From NCBI RefSeq assembly GCF_030410375.1, contig NZ_JAUHHE010000006.1, positions 124,001 through 188,000 of the forward strand: a stretch of DNA of 64,000 nucleotides. The letters are read 5' to 3'. Positions 46,795-55,585 of the stretch are shown piece after piece (position 1 is the stretch's first letter; every line of letters begins with the position of its first letter). Below the pieces are notes generated by a model, which saw only the letters and a program-made list of their open reading frames with translations, was not told the origin of the DNA and did not search any database. This stretch comes from Zwartia vadi (lineage in GTDB: Bacteria; Pseudomonadota; Gammaproteobacteria; Burkholderiales; Burkholderiaceae_B). The position numbers and the translations under genes are program-made.

Positions 46795-47595
46795 TTAGTT
46801 AGGAATACTCGTGGTCAAACTCAGGTAGGCCCCCCATCCTTTCGCACTCGAAGGTATTGTTGAAACCATGTAGGTAGGCCCTATTTGATACTGCCAATGC
46901 AGACCCATCACTTTAACGGTTTTCCCGCCACTTAACGTCAATTGATTGGTCGTATTCCTGGCTTTATAGTCAAAATTAATCTGACTCGACAAATTAAACG
47001 TCCAGCCATCATTGGTTGTATATGAAACCGTAGGCTGAGCATTCAAAATACTCGCAGAACCGCCCGACATATCACTGCCAATACCCCAAGAGTTGTACAT
47101 CCCGACGCCAATCACCCAGTTGTCAGGCGTATAAAAAGCACCGGCCGAGAACCCGACGCCCGTCTGCCTGGAACCATTCAGCGCGCTTGAAGCAGGTGCT
47201 TGATAATAAGGACCGATACCAACGTACCAGTCACCGGCGTATCTTGGCGCAAAAAAAGTCGCGAGCTGAACAGGTTGTAATTGATTGATCGCCTGAGGGT
47301 AATTGATGTTGCGATTGAACGTCAGCATGGGATTCAAAAGCAACTGCAGATTTGACCCGAGATCCAGCGGGATGATCGGCTGAAATTCGAAAGAACTTTG
47401 CTGAGAGCCGTTATTACTGCCGATTTTCTGGTTGTAGTTATAAGAAAACGGAAGCTGAACTTGCGGATACAGTTTATTTTGCATCCGCTGTCCCGCTCGG
47501 GCGGCTTCGCTCATAGCGCTTTTCGTCCCTTGTGCGAGTAGCGATCCAGGGACGATTAGTGACAACAGGCAGAGGATTTTAATAAACACATTCAT
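46795..47595 (-). CDS. putative outer-membrane beta-barrel protein
   Basis: 266 residues: a signal peptide ends SLLAQ, and the rest is Gln/Asn/Ser/Gly/Tyr-rich with alternating beta strands (YVGIGPYYQAP, TGVGFSAGAFYTPDNWVIGVGMYNSWG, WTFNLSSQINFDYK). The C terminus GWGAYLSLTTSIPN lacks the usual terminal Phe. It resembles uncharacterised transporter/neuromedin-U-like barrel proteins. The role is unknown; its place behind the Ntn hydrolase suggests passage or release of the same compounds. Confidence 0.6.
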   Translation of the reverse strand: MNVFIKILCLLSLIVPGSLLAQGTKSAMSEAARAGQRMQNKLYPQVQLPFSYNYNQKIGSNNGSQQSSFEFQPIIPLDLGSNLQLLLNPMLTFNRNINYPQAINQLQPVQLATFFAPRYAGDWYVGIGPYYQAPASSALNGSRQTGVGFSAGAFYTPDNWVIGVGMYNSWGIGSDMSGGSASILNAQPTVSYTTNDGWTFNLSSQINFDYKARNTTNQLTLSGGKTVKVMGLHWQYQIGPTYMVSTIPSSAKGWGAYLSLTTSIPN

Positions 47596-47604
47596 CCGCT
47601 AATT

Positions 47605-47632
47605 ATGCGACAACTAAGAATAGCTGTCGCAT
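47605..47632. promoter_or_regulatory. inverted repeat between an Ntn hydrolase and the barrel gene
   Basis: Perfect 8-bp arms ATGCGACA (47605-47612) and TGTCGCAT (47625-47632) have a 12-base loop. The element begins 10 bases upstream of the barrel-protein start. With no T-tract it is more likely a leader hairpin or operator than a terminator. Confidence 0.45.
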
Positions 47633-47652
47633 GATTATTGACCTACCCGTCT

Positions 47653-48801
47653 TTACTTCAAAAACAAATCCGTCGCGTCAAGATTGCCATACGCGTTGAT
47701 CGTGCTGAATTTCACTTCTTTTACTTGTTTCAGCGCCGCAAGCTTGCGGACATCAAATTTGGCAAAATTAATGCTATTAATCGTGCGCAAATAAAAGTGC
47801 CCGCGGCTCAAGTCATTCATCGTCGTGAAATAAGTCGACTCAGAAGAAATTTTATGTGCCGCAAATGCCTCCGCCTTGCTGGCCGTTCCGGGCAAATCCG
47901 CCGAAATATTCTTGGGCCGATCAAAGTTATTCATGACATGCGAAAGTGTCTTAATCGCTTGATCAGGCGTCTCGGCTTTGTGCACAAAGTTGGAATAGTA
48001 GGCCGCTTTAACGAAACGTCCAACGGAGGTTTCAACCGAAGGCAGTGAGGCCATATTGCCTCCACTATCTGACGAGGCAACTTTTAGGTTATTAAACTGC
48101 CCTGTGTTCTTATCAATATTCGTCAGGTAAGCATAATTATTCATATTCTTGAGGTGCCATGGGAACGGAGGATCGTTCGTCATGACAGCGACGGGATTGT
48201 CGTACACCGATGTTTTGCCATCCGTAAACTCGATCACAATGGAGCCACCCGCTTTATCGTATAAAGCAAAATGCAAGGGTGCGTAGAGGTTTGCCATACT
48301 TGGGATTCTGGGCAACCAGACTTCTACCTCTTTACTTTCCAACGCCTGCTTCACCTGCTGGACGTTTTGGAAATTACCCAATGCCCAAGTCCCCACGTCG
48401 GCAGCAGACAAAATCTTATCCGCTGGCCCGGTGGGAACAGGCGGGTTATTTTCGATGAGGGCATTGGTGGTAATGGTGAGACCCTGATCGTTGACTGCTT
48501 CGTGAAGCGTACCTTGTTTAGCATTAGCAACCAGGCCATTGAGTGTCACACTTAAAATACCGTACTTGGTGTTAAAAGTTTTGCCCGGCTTGCCATCGGG
48601 TGTCATCGACTCAATACGCGTACCCGCTGGGTAGTACGTCATGGCGTCAGGCTGTTGACCGGCAAACTCGTTGGTCCTGCCCTGATAAACATTACCTTGC
48701 GCATCGCGGATGCTCAGTACGGTGCACGCAAACGTATTCGCGACAGTAGAAAACACCAGACAAGTCGAAAGTAGTAATTTCGATACGAGTTTTAATTTCA
48801 T
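47653..48801 (-). CDS. secreted linear-amide C-N hydrolase (penicillin V acylase/choloylglycine hydrolase type), paralogue 1
   Basis: A 382-residue Ntn hydrolase. The signal peptide ends NTFA, and cleavage exposes Cys26 (CTVLSIRDAQGNVYQGRTNEF) as the N-terminal nucleophile. The nearby Arg (GRTNEF), NDQGLTITTNAL, MTNDPPFPWHLKNMNNY and DRPKNI segments are the other family blocks. Such enzymes cleave penicillin V, bile salt conjugates or N-acyl homoserine lactones. It is alignable along its whole length with the paralogue at 49582-50730. Confidence 0.87.
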   Translation of the reverse strand: MKLKLVSKLLLSTCLVFSTVANTFACTVLSIRDAQGNVYQGRTNEFAGQQPDAMTYYPAGTRIESMTPDGKPGKTFNTKYGILSVTLNGLVANAKQGTLHEAVNDQGLTITTNALIENNPPVPTGPADKILSAADVGTWALGNFQNVQQVKQALESKEVEVWLPRIPSMANLYAPLHFALYDKAGGSIVIEFTDGKTSVYDNPVAVMTNDPPFPWHLKNMNNYAYLTNIDKNTGQFNNLKVASSDSGGNMASLPSVETSVGRFVKAAYYSNFVHKAETPDQAIKTLSHVMNNFDRPKNISADLPGTASKAEAFAAHKISSESTYFTTMNDLSRGHFYLRTINSINFAKFDVRKLAALKQVKEVKFSTINAYGNLDATDLFLK

Positions 48802-48870
48802 TTCAAATCCCTTTGGTTTTAAGCTGGCAATATTCTTGACTATCTAAAGACATATTCAACGCTGCATCAC

Positions 48871-49551
48871 TCATGGATCAATGCGAATCGCCTGCGTCAA
48901 CTGATAACCCTCCGATCGCATCGATTTGATTAAATTTTCAGGAACGCCTATTTCAGCAAGTTTTTTACGCAACCTGAAAACCTGGAGCTCAAGTTGACTT
49001 TTAGCCTGCTCGTTCGAACTTCTCTCCGTAACCTCATAGAGTCGCCAATAGGGCAATCTATGATCAGCGGCCATTGCGAGGGCTTTGAGTAGCGCGACAT
49101 CTGCTTTGCTCAAACTCACCACACCTTCCCCTGATAACAATCGCATCCCCAAGACACTCAGCACAAGTTCTACGCCATTGTTCGTATCAGTTTGAAGCCG
49201 TCTTTTGACAGCTTTTACAGCGGCCGATAATTCTGCGGGAGAAACTGGTTTGCACAAGTAGAAGTCTGCTCCACACTCGTAACCACGGATACGATCCGCC
49301 TCTGTCGTTCGCGCAGAAAGCATGATGATATTGATATTTGGGTCTGCGGCACGTACTCTTTTGGCAATATCAAACCCAGACTCTCCCGGCAGGTTTACAT
49401 CCAACACAAGCAAATTAATATGCCCCTCTGCCAAGTGCTCATCTAGCTCTTCACCGCAGGAAACTGCACTGGCATCAATGCCTTCCTGGACTAACGCATC
49501 CAGGAAGACTTGCCTCAAATCCAGATGGTCTTCGACTACGACGACTCGCAT
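48871..49551 (-). CDS. OmpR-type response regulator
   Basis: 226 residues: the receiver has phospho-acceptor Asp51 (LLVLDVNLPGESGFD) and Lys in YLCKPVSPAEL. The C-terminal winged helix reads VSLSKADVALLKALA and LELQVFRLRKKLAEIGVPENLIKSMRSEGYQL. ATG 49551 gives the standard MRVVVVEDH start; a TTG at 49581 would only add residues unlike the family. It lies between the two Ntn hydrolases and is the likely partner of the kinase at 50.8 kb. Confidence 0.9.
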   Translation of the reverse strand: MRVVVVEDHLDLRQVFLDALVQEGIDASAVSCGEELDEHLAEGHINLLVLDVNLPGESGFDIAKRVRAADPNINIIMLSARTTEADRIRGYECGADFYLCKPVSPAELSAAVKAVKRRLQTDTNNGVELVLSVLGMRLLSGEGVVSLSKADVALLKALAMAADHRLPYWRLYEVTERSSNEQAKSQLELQVFRLRKKLAEIGVPENLIKSMRSEGYQLTQAIRIDP

Positions 49552-49581
49552 CTTTGGGTTTGCTCGATTGTTAACAAACAA

Positions 49582-50730
49582 TTACTTGCTGGAATAAAAA
49601 AGCTTGAAAGCATCCGCACCCGCTTTGTCTACATCATATGCCGAGATAGATTTAACTTGCTTGATATCCTTCAGTTTATTCATATCGACAACAGACCAGT
49701 TCATCGCATTAATTGAGCGAACGTAGAAGAGGCCGCGCGATAGGTCTTTTACAACCGTCCAAATGGTGACCTCACTCGATCTCGGACTCGTTCGCACGCC
49801 ATCTCCCGTCCCACCTGCTCCATCTACGGTCAGATCGTATGGTCGGTCAAAATTGTTCATAATGTGCGCAAGGGTCGTCACCGCATCGTCTGGTGTTTTC
49901 GCCTTGCGTACATAGTTTGCATAAAAAGCCGCTTTTACAAAACGACCTTGAGAGGTTTGCGCCGAAGGCAACGCTGTTAAGGCGATACCGCCATCTTGCG
50001 TCGCGAGCTTGAGCTTGCCAAGTTGTCCTGTATTTTTATCGACGTTCGTAAAAGTGTAATTGCTCAGGTTTTCCAAATGCCACTTAAATGTTGGGCCATT
50101 CGTCAACACTCCAACAGGATTGTCATAGACATTGGCTTTACCATCCATAAACTCAATCACGATTGAGCCGCCTTGCTTGTCATTGATCGCATAATGCTGA
50201 GGCAGAGGCGCATCCGGATCGAGTGACTTGACGACAGGCACCCAGATTTCAGTGCTGCCATTTGTCATCGCTTGCTTGACTTCATTGACCGTCTTGAAAT
50301 TTCCCAAAATCCAGGCGCCTAGATCACTGGCCGACAAAATTTTGGCATTGTCTTTACCAACGGATGGCGAAGTTGTCCCGGTCAACCAATTCATCGAAAA
50401 ACTCAGCCCCTGGTCGTTCATACCCTCGGCAAACGTGGTCTGTTTAGCTGTTTCAATAATTGGCGCAGTCATACCAAGAATGGCGTACTTTGTATCAAAT
50501 GTTAGTCCTTGCGAACCAGAAGGTGTGAAAGAGATGATTTTCGTGCCTGGTGGAAAATAAGACATGGAGTTTGGAATAAGCGCGCTGTATTCCAGTGTTC
50601 TTCCATGATATCCACGACCTTCTGCATCAGTGATCAAAATTGATGTGCACGCCACTGCCTGACTGAGCGAGGCAAAGGTCATGGAGACAGCGGTAAGAAT
50701 GCCGACTAATTTTTTCATTTTCAATTTCAC
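49582..50730 (-). CDS. secreted linear-amide C-N hydrolase (penicillin V acylase type), paralogue 2
   Basis: 382 residues, the same length as paralogue 1. The signal peptide ends SQAVA and the nucleophile is Cys28 (CTSILITDAEGRGYHGRTLEYS). NDQGLSFSMNWL, LTNGPTFKWHLENLSNY and DRPYDL are conserved with paralogue 1. Loops around residue 330 differ (GAGGTGDGVRTSPRSSEV), which hints at different acyl or amide specificity. It is the first gene after the kinase and has its own AAAGTTT direct repeats upstream. Confidence 0.87.
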   Translation of the reverse strand: MKLKMKKLVGILTAVSMTFASLSQAVACTSILITDAEGRGYHGRTLEYSALIPNSMSYFPPGTKIISFTPSGSQGLTFDTKYAILGMTAPIIETAKQTTFAEGMNDQGLSFSMNWLTGTTSPSVGKDNAKILSASDLGAWILGNFKTVNEVKQAMTNGSTEIWVPVVKSLDPDAPLPQHYAINDKQGGSIVIEFMDGKANVYDNPVGVLTNGPTFKWHLENLSNYTFTNVDKNTGQLGKLKLATQDGGIALTALPSAQTSQGRFVKAAFYANYVRKAKTPDDAVTTLAHIMNNFDRPYDLTVDGAGGTGDGVRTSPRSSEVTIWTVVKDLSRGLFYVRSINAMNWSVVDMNKLKDIKQVKSISAYDVDKAGADAFKLFYSSK

Positions 50731-50783
50731 CTTTTAGTACATTGAAACCAGTTTTCTTCAAATGTACCTATTTGCTGAAATAG

Positions 50784-50800
50784 AAACTTTCTTAAACTTT
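50784..50800 (-). promoter_or_regulatory. candidate response-regulator binding site
   Basis: On the minus strand, AAAGTTT-AAG-AAAGTTT is a 7-bp direct repeat with a 10-bp period, the usual spacing for OmpR-type regulators. It sits about 55 bp upstream of the second Ntn hydrolase and overlaps the kinase stop codon. Confidence 0.4.
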
Positions 50801-52672
50801 CATATCCCTAGTAGGGATATAGGCTATAAAGCGTACGCTTGTATCGCTGGGAAAATAATCAATCGATCCGTCTAAAAGGGTCACAAGAGATTTCACCAAA
50901 TAGAGTCCGAGTCCTGAACCCGTTCGTTGGTGCGCCAGCGCGGAACGGTAATACTTGTTAAATACTTGCTCAGGATTGGGGAATCCGGCACTCCCGACTG
51001 AATTTTCAACTTCAATTGAAATATTCCCCACTTCTTGCGCTAAAGTCATCCTCACTGGGCTGCCAGGCGGGCTGTATTTGAGTGCATTTTCAAGCAAATT
51101 TGAGACAATCACACGTACAAGCTGCGGATCTGAGCAAAGGTTCAAATCGCCCACCACCGTTACGTGGATACGCTCCCCTTCAGGCAAAGACAAACCCACG
51201 CCTTTGATCAGCTCAGGCAAATCAATTTTTTCTTGCTGAATGGCGATCCGCTCATCCTCAAGCCGCTCGACTTGCAAAAGCCTTTCGATAATAGCGTCCA
51301 TATCCGTCACTGCACGCTCAACAAGCTCGTGCGTTCTTTTTGGGAGTGCTTGCGCGCCTACAGCCATGCGTACGACAGAGAGCGGCGTTTTCATTTCATG
51401 AGCCAACATTTTTAGAAAATTCGCCTGCTCTGTGCGTTGCGCGCGCTCCTTGCTCACCTCAATTTCCGCAAGCTCCAAACGTCGCTGCTTTTCCTGCTGA
51501 TATTTAGACAAGCGCTGTAATCGCACCTGAACCAGGATCATGAGCGTAAAACTGGTGAGCAAAGGATGTGCCAAATTGAGATATACAAAAGAGTCGTTCC
51601 CTGACGACGCACCCATCAAAGGCAATCGATGCAAGAGGGCCAGCGAACAAGCCAAACCATACACAATAATCAGAAAGGCCTTGGAACATAAAGGCTGCTC
51701 ATCAGCCGGAGCGGAGCGCGCCTGCGCCCACGCCCTTGTCGACAACGCACTGGCAAAAGCAAGAAAAATTGCGGCAGCAACAATCACCGAGCTCAGTCGT
51801 GCCGCCTCGTTAGTTTTACCAAGAGCGACCAGAAGAATCTCTATCGGGAAAGACAACAGCAATCCTGCGTGAAGTTTTGATATCCATGGGTTGGGCTTGA
51901 ACTCATGGAGCAACTTCCAATCGAACGCAATCACAGTTGCAATGAACAAGAACGCAATCAGGTTAGTGGCTTGATCAATCCAACTCGGCGGCACCCAACC
52001 CGAGGAGAACACGCGTAAATAGCCCAGTACTGCAAGCGCGTAAGCGATCACGACTATTTCACGAATGAGATAAAACGTCAGCAACTGATCTTTTTTGTGG
52101 ATGCGTGTCAGTGCCGCCCAACCAAAACACACAAAAAGTGCAGACAAATAGAGCATCGTCAGAAACTCTTGAAAGCGATCCGCTGCGCGCACCTGCTCAG
52201 GCGTCATGACCTCGATAAAGGTCAAGGTGCTTACTGTCGCTTTGATTCGGAACCAGATATCGCGAGGCGCTGAGCCGACTGGTATGACAAAATTCAGATT
52301 CAGAGATCGATACTCATCATCCGCCCAATCGTAATAATCACCTGTAACGCGTACTTGATCTTTTGCGGCAAGAGGATCGTAAATCCAAATCCGATCTTGA
52401 TAGGGCGGCCGAATCCGCACCACCAGATGTTGAATGGAGGAGTCATTCAACACAGTCGGATCAATGCGCAAACGAATCCAGAAAGCCGACTGGCTGTAAC
52501 CCTTTGAAAAAAGTTTTGTCGTTAAAGGTTGCGCCTGCGCCTGCTTGACCTCGGAAAGCGTCATCGTGCCGGACGGATCCTCCACCCACGCGCGCTCTGT
52601 CACCAAATCATTGGCTTGCGCCTTGAGCGCAAGGCATGCAATGACAAGTAAAAGAAAATATCTAAATATCAT
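50792..52672 (-). CDS. 7TMR-DISM sensor histidine kinase
   Basis: 626 residues. A signal peptide ends KAQA. A periplasmic 7TMR-DISM extracellular domain of about 135 residues (SQSAFWIRLRID, IRPPYQDRIWIYDP) is followed by seven membrane helices (about 170-390) and a short coiled coil. HisKA has His425 in LKMLAHEMKTPLSVVRMA. The HATPase has NLLENALKYSPPGSPV and GSGLGLYLVKSL. DISM domains often bind carbohydrates or other small ligands. It begins 47 bases after the carboxylase operon on the same strand. Confidence 0.9.
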   Translation of the reverse strand: MIFRYFLLLVIACLALKAQANDLVTERAWVEDPSGTMTLSEVKQAQAQPLTTKLFSKGYSQSAFWIRLRIDPTVLNDSSIQHLVVRIRPPYQDRIWIYDPLAAKDQVRVTGDYYDWADDEYRSLNLNFVIPVGSAPRDIWFRIKATVSTLTFIEVMTPEQVRAADRFQEFLTMLYLSALFVCFGWAALTRIHKKDQLLTFYLIREIVVIAYALAVLGYLRVFSSGWVPPSWIDQATNLIAFLFIATVIAFDWKLLHEFKPNPWISKLHAGLLLSFPIEILLVALGKTNEAARLSSVIVAAAIFLAFASALSTRAWAQARSAPADEQPLCSKAFLIIVYGLACSLALLHRLPLMGASSGNDSFVYLNLAHPLLTSFTLMILVQVRLQRLSKYQQEKQRRLELAEIEVSKERAQRTEQANFLKMLAHEMKTPLSVVRMAVGAQALPKRTHELVERAVTDMDAIIERLLQVERLEDERIAIQQEKIDLPELIKGVGLSLPEGERIHVTVVGDLNLCSDPQLVRVIVSNLLENALKYSPPGSPVRMTLAQEVGNISIEVENSVGSAGFPNPEQVFNKYYRSALAHQRTGSGLGLYLVKSLVTLLDGSIDYFPSDTSVRFIAYIPTRDMKV

Positions 52673-52719
52673 GGTGGAGCAAGATTACTTCACCGTCACT
52701 AAATAGTCGATCTCAAGAC

Positions 52720-54093
52720 CTACAGAAGCTGTCTCATGGGATGTTTGGCATACATTTGTTCTTTGATGAACTGAGTATAGACATCATTTTGTACAAAAGC
52801 CTCTTCGGACAGTAAGCGCTGATGGAAGCTGAGTGTCGTGGCGATGCCCTCAATGCGAGTCTCGAGGAGCGCACGCTTTAGGCGAGAGATCGTTTGCTGT
52901 CTATCCCGTCCAGTCACGATTATTTTCGCCAGCAACGAATCATAATGTGGTGGAAGGTCGTAACCAGGATAGACATGCGTATCGACACGTACGCCTGGTC
53001 CTGCCGGCATTTGAAACACGGTAACCTTTCCGGCACAAGGTATGAAAGCTTTGGCCGGATCCTCTGCATTGATTCTGACTTCTATCGCATGGCCTCTCAA
53101 ACAAATATCCTCTTGTTTGAGCGCAAGAGGCTCTCCCGCTGCGATGGAAAGCTGTAGTCCAACCAAATCGATGTTTGTCAACATTTCCGTCACAGGGTGC
53201 TCTACCTGAATACGGGTATTCATTTCAATAAAATAAAATTCTCTTGTACGAGGATCAACAATAAATTCGACCGTTCCCGCACTGCGATATCCTAGTGATT
53301 GACCGAGCTGCTTGGCTGCTTGACGGATGCCCTCCTGGAGCTCCTGTCCCAAAATACAAGCGGGACCTTCTTCAAGTAACTTTTGATGTCTTCGCTGAAT
53401 GGAACAGTCCCGATCGCCAAGATGGATCACCTCTTTTCCATCTCCGAAGATTTGCACTTCTATGTGACGGATTCTATCCAGGAATTTTTCAATATAAATT
53501 TCGCCAGACCCAAAAGCCGCTTCGGCCTCCTTCTTTGCGCGTCCAATATTATCTTTGAGCTCTGTCTCGTTACGAGCCACACGCATGCCTCGACCGCCAC
53601 CGCCAGCCACAGCTTTAATGACGACGGGATAGCCCACTTTGTTTGCAATATCCAAAGCCTGCTGATCTGACTGCACTGTATCTTTTGATCCTGAGCTCAC
53701 TGGTACACCCGCTTGTTGGGCGCACTGCCGAGCACGAACCTTGTCTCCCATTAAACGAATCGTGTCAGGAGAAGGCCCAATGTATATCAATCCGGCGTCT
53801 TCGACCGCTTGCGCGAAATCGGCATTTTCCGATAAAAATCCATAGCCAGGATGAACGGCGTCTGCGCCGGTTTGCTGTGCGGCACGTATCAGTGCCGCGC
53901 CATTTAAATAACTTTCCGATGGCTTGGGGCCGCCGATACAAAGAGCCTCATCGGCCATATAAACTGGCGTTGTCTCACGATCGGCCTCGGAGTATGCCTG
54001 GACAGTCTGAATACCCGCATCACGGCACGCGCGAATGATACGGACGGCGATTTCTCCACGACTGGCGATTAATACTTTTTTAAGAGCGGGCAT
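52720..54093 (-). CDS. biotin carboxylase subunit of an acyl-CoA carboxylase (AccC-like)
   Basis: 457 residues of the ATP-grasp biotin carboxylase type. The N terminus is KKVLIASRGEIAVRIIRACRDAGI, the glycine-rich ATP lid is KAVAGGGGRGMRV, and the catalytic stretch is FIEMNTRIQVEHPVTEM. It carboxylates biotin using ATP and bicarbonate. It is a stand-alone subunit here, with the biotin carrier encoded separately upstream. ATG 54093 is used; a GTG at 54099 is also possible. Last gene of the carboxylase module. Confidence 0.93.
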   Translation of the reverse strand: MPALKKVLIASRGEIAVRIIRACRDAGIQTVQAYSEADRETTPVYMADEALCIGGPKPSESYLNGAALIRAAQQTGADAVHPGYGFLSENADFAQAVEDAGLIYIGPSPDTIRLMGDKVRARQCAQQAGVPVSSGSKDTVQSDQQALDIANKVGYPVVIKAVAGGGGRGMRVARNETELKDNIGRAKKEAEAAFGSGEIYIEKFLDRIRHIEVQIFGDGKEVIHLGDRDCSIQRRHQKLLEEGPACILGQELQEGIRQAAKQLGQSLGYRSAGTVEFIVDPRTREFYFIEMNTRIQVEHPVTEMLTNIDLVGLQLSIAAGEPLALKQEDICLRGHAIEVRINAEDPAKAFIPCAGKVTVFQMPAGPGVRVDTHVYPGYDLPPHYDSLLAKIIVTGRDRQQTISRLKRALLETRIEGIATTLSFHQRLLSEEAFVQNDVYTQFIKEQMYAKHPMRQLL

Positions 54094-54099
54094 GTTCAC

Positions 54100-55581
54100 T
54101 CACAATCCATTAGTTCGATGACTAAAATATGTTCCGTATCTTTTTAAGGCACCTAGCGCGCGAGCGGCTGAGGACAAATCCTGAAATGTCGGAATGCCCG
54201 CCTGCATGGCTGTCAACGCATATTTCTGGCGCTGCTCTTCATAGTCCGACTGACCGGTAGAGCGCAAAACCAGAAACAAACTTGTTTCACGATTTAATGA
54301 GTTGTGTAGCTTAAGTACCATGCTCATGAGCTCGCTCATGAGCTCGCCATTTCGATAAGGCAGAATCACTGGCAGGTTTAAATGAATCAACACAATCTCG
54401 GGTCGATCTTCGTCAATCACTATCTTGAGTAATTTTTCGAATAGCTTCCCACCAAAACGATTCAAAATATTCGCGGGAAAATCGAGCGGATTTTCTAAAC
54501 TTGCCCCTGCAGAAATACCGAGCGCGTCGAGTTTGATCGCGGTATCGGTGCCGATCGCCGGAAGCTCGATACCCAGTCGGCCCAGGGCATCAGACGCCAA
54601 TACGCTCGCACCGCCCCCATTGCCGAATAAAACAACATTTCCACAAAACGGCTTCTTTTCCGTTGCCCAGTTTTGAAACGCCACGAGTGAATCGATGAAT
54701 TCCTCCAGCGATTCCACAAGCACCGACCCGGTTTGGGAAGCGAGGGCCCTCCAGACCTGATCATTGCCAGCTAGAGAGCCTGTATGAGAGACGGCCGCCC
54801 GTTGGCCCTGTTCAGTTCTTCCGCCCTTGAGTATGACAACAGGCTTTCTGGCTTTCGCCGCGCGCAAGATTTCGAAGAAACGCCTGCCCTCATGAACCGT
54901 TTCAAGATATGCGCCGATTACCCGAACGCGAGGATCCGACAGATAATATTCCAACAAGTCACAAGGTCCGACATCCAGACAGTTTCCTAGCGAAACAACG
55001 CCTGTGAAGCGAACGCCACGATATTCGCCATGTTTAATGATATCGACCGACAGTCCGCCACTTTGGGAAAAAATTCCAACCGATCCGGCTGGTGCACTTT
55101 GGCCCTCTACGAAAGTCATTCCCGCCGAGGGTGAGTACACGCCAAGACAATTAGGACCCAGTAAACGCACCCGGCCAATTCGCAACGCATCCACTAACGC
55201 GGCTTGCAAGGCTTCACCTTTTCCGCCTTCACCAAATCCGCTGGACATGACTTGCGCAAACCTGACTCGGCCGCCAGCGTTTGCAATCAAGTCTGGGACC
55301 CTCTCCGCAGGAATGGCAATAAAAGCATAATCAATCGGCTCTGGCGTCTCGGCAAGACTGGGATATGCAGGCAAGCCCTCTAGTTCGGACTCGCTGGGAT
55401 GGATAGGATAAATAATTCCCTTGTAACCCGAGCGACGTAGCCGTTGTATGAAACGATTACCCTGACCCTCCCCTTTGTTTGACACGCCGGCGACAGCAAT
55501 CGTCCGCGGGTGAAACAAGGGATCGAAATTGATTGGAGCGCTCGTTTCTTGAGCACGATTGAGATTAGACAAGCTCTGCAT
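54100..55581 (-). CDS. acyl-CoA synthetase (NDP-forming), alpha subunit
   Basis: 493 residues: a CoA-binding Rossmann domain (IAVAGVSNKGEGQGNRFIQRLRRSGYKG) is followed by two succinyl-CoA-ligase-like domains. LLGPNCLGVYSP and FSQSGGLSVDIIKHG are typical, and the phospho-histidine is His266 in AAVSHTGSLAGND. With the ATP-grasp beta subunit just upstream it forms a split ADP-forming acyl-CoA ligase, which turns acid, ATP and CoA into acyl-CoA. The acid is not predictable. The gap to the beta gene is four bases. Confidence 0.88.
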   Translation of the reverse strand: MQSLSNLNRAQETSAPINFDPLFHPRTIAVAGVSNKGEGQGNRFIQRLRRSGYKGIIYPIHPSESELEGLPAYPSLAETPEPIDYAFIAIPAERVPDLIANAGGRVRFAQVMSSGFGEGGKGEALQAALVDALRIGRVRLLGPNCLGVYSPSAGMTFVEGQSAPAGSVGIFSQSGGLSVDIIKHGEYRGVRFTGVVSLGNCLDVGPCDLLEYYLSDPRVRVIGAYLETVHEGRRFFEILRAAKARKPVVILKGGRTEQGQRAAVSHTGSLAGNDQVWRALASQTGSVLVESLEEFIDSLVAFQNWATEKKPFCGNVVLFGNGGGASVLASDALGRLGIELPAIGTDTAIKLDALGISAGASLENPLDFPANILNRFGGKLFEKLLKIVIDEDRPEIVLIHLNLPVILPYRNGELMSELMSMVLKLHNSLNRETSLFLVLRSTGQSDYEEQRQKYALTAMQAGIPTFQDLSSAARALGALKRYGTYFSHRTNGL

Positions 55582-55585
55582 ATTT

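Noticed and set aside
48820-48850. TGGCA...TTGA as a second sigma-54 promoter near 48.83 kb.
   Set aside because: Spacing and -12 element do not fit, and on the plus strand it points away from the local genes.
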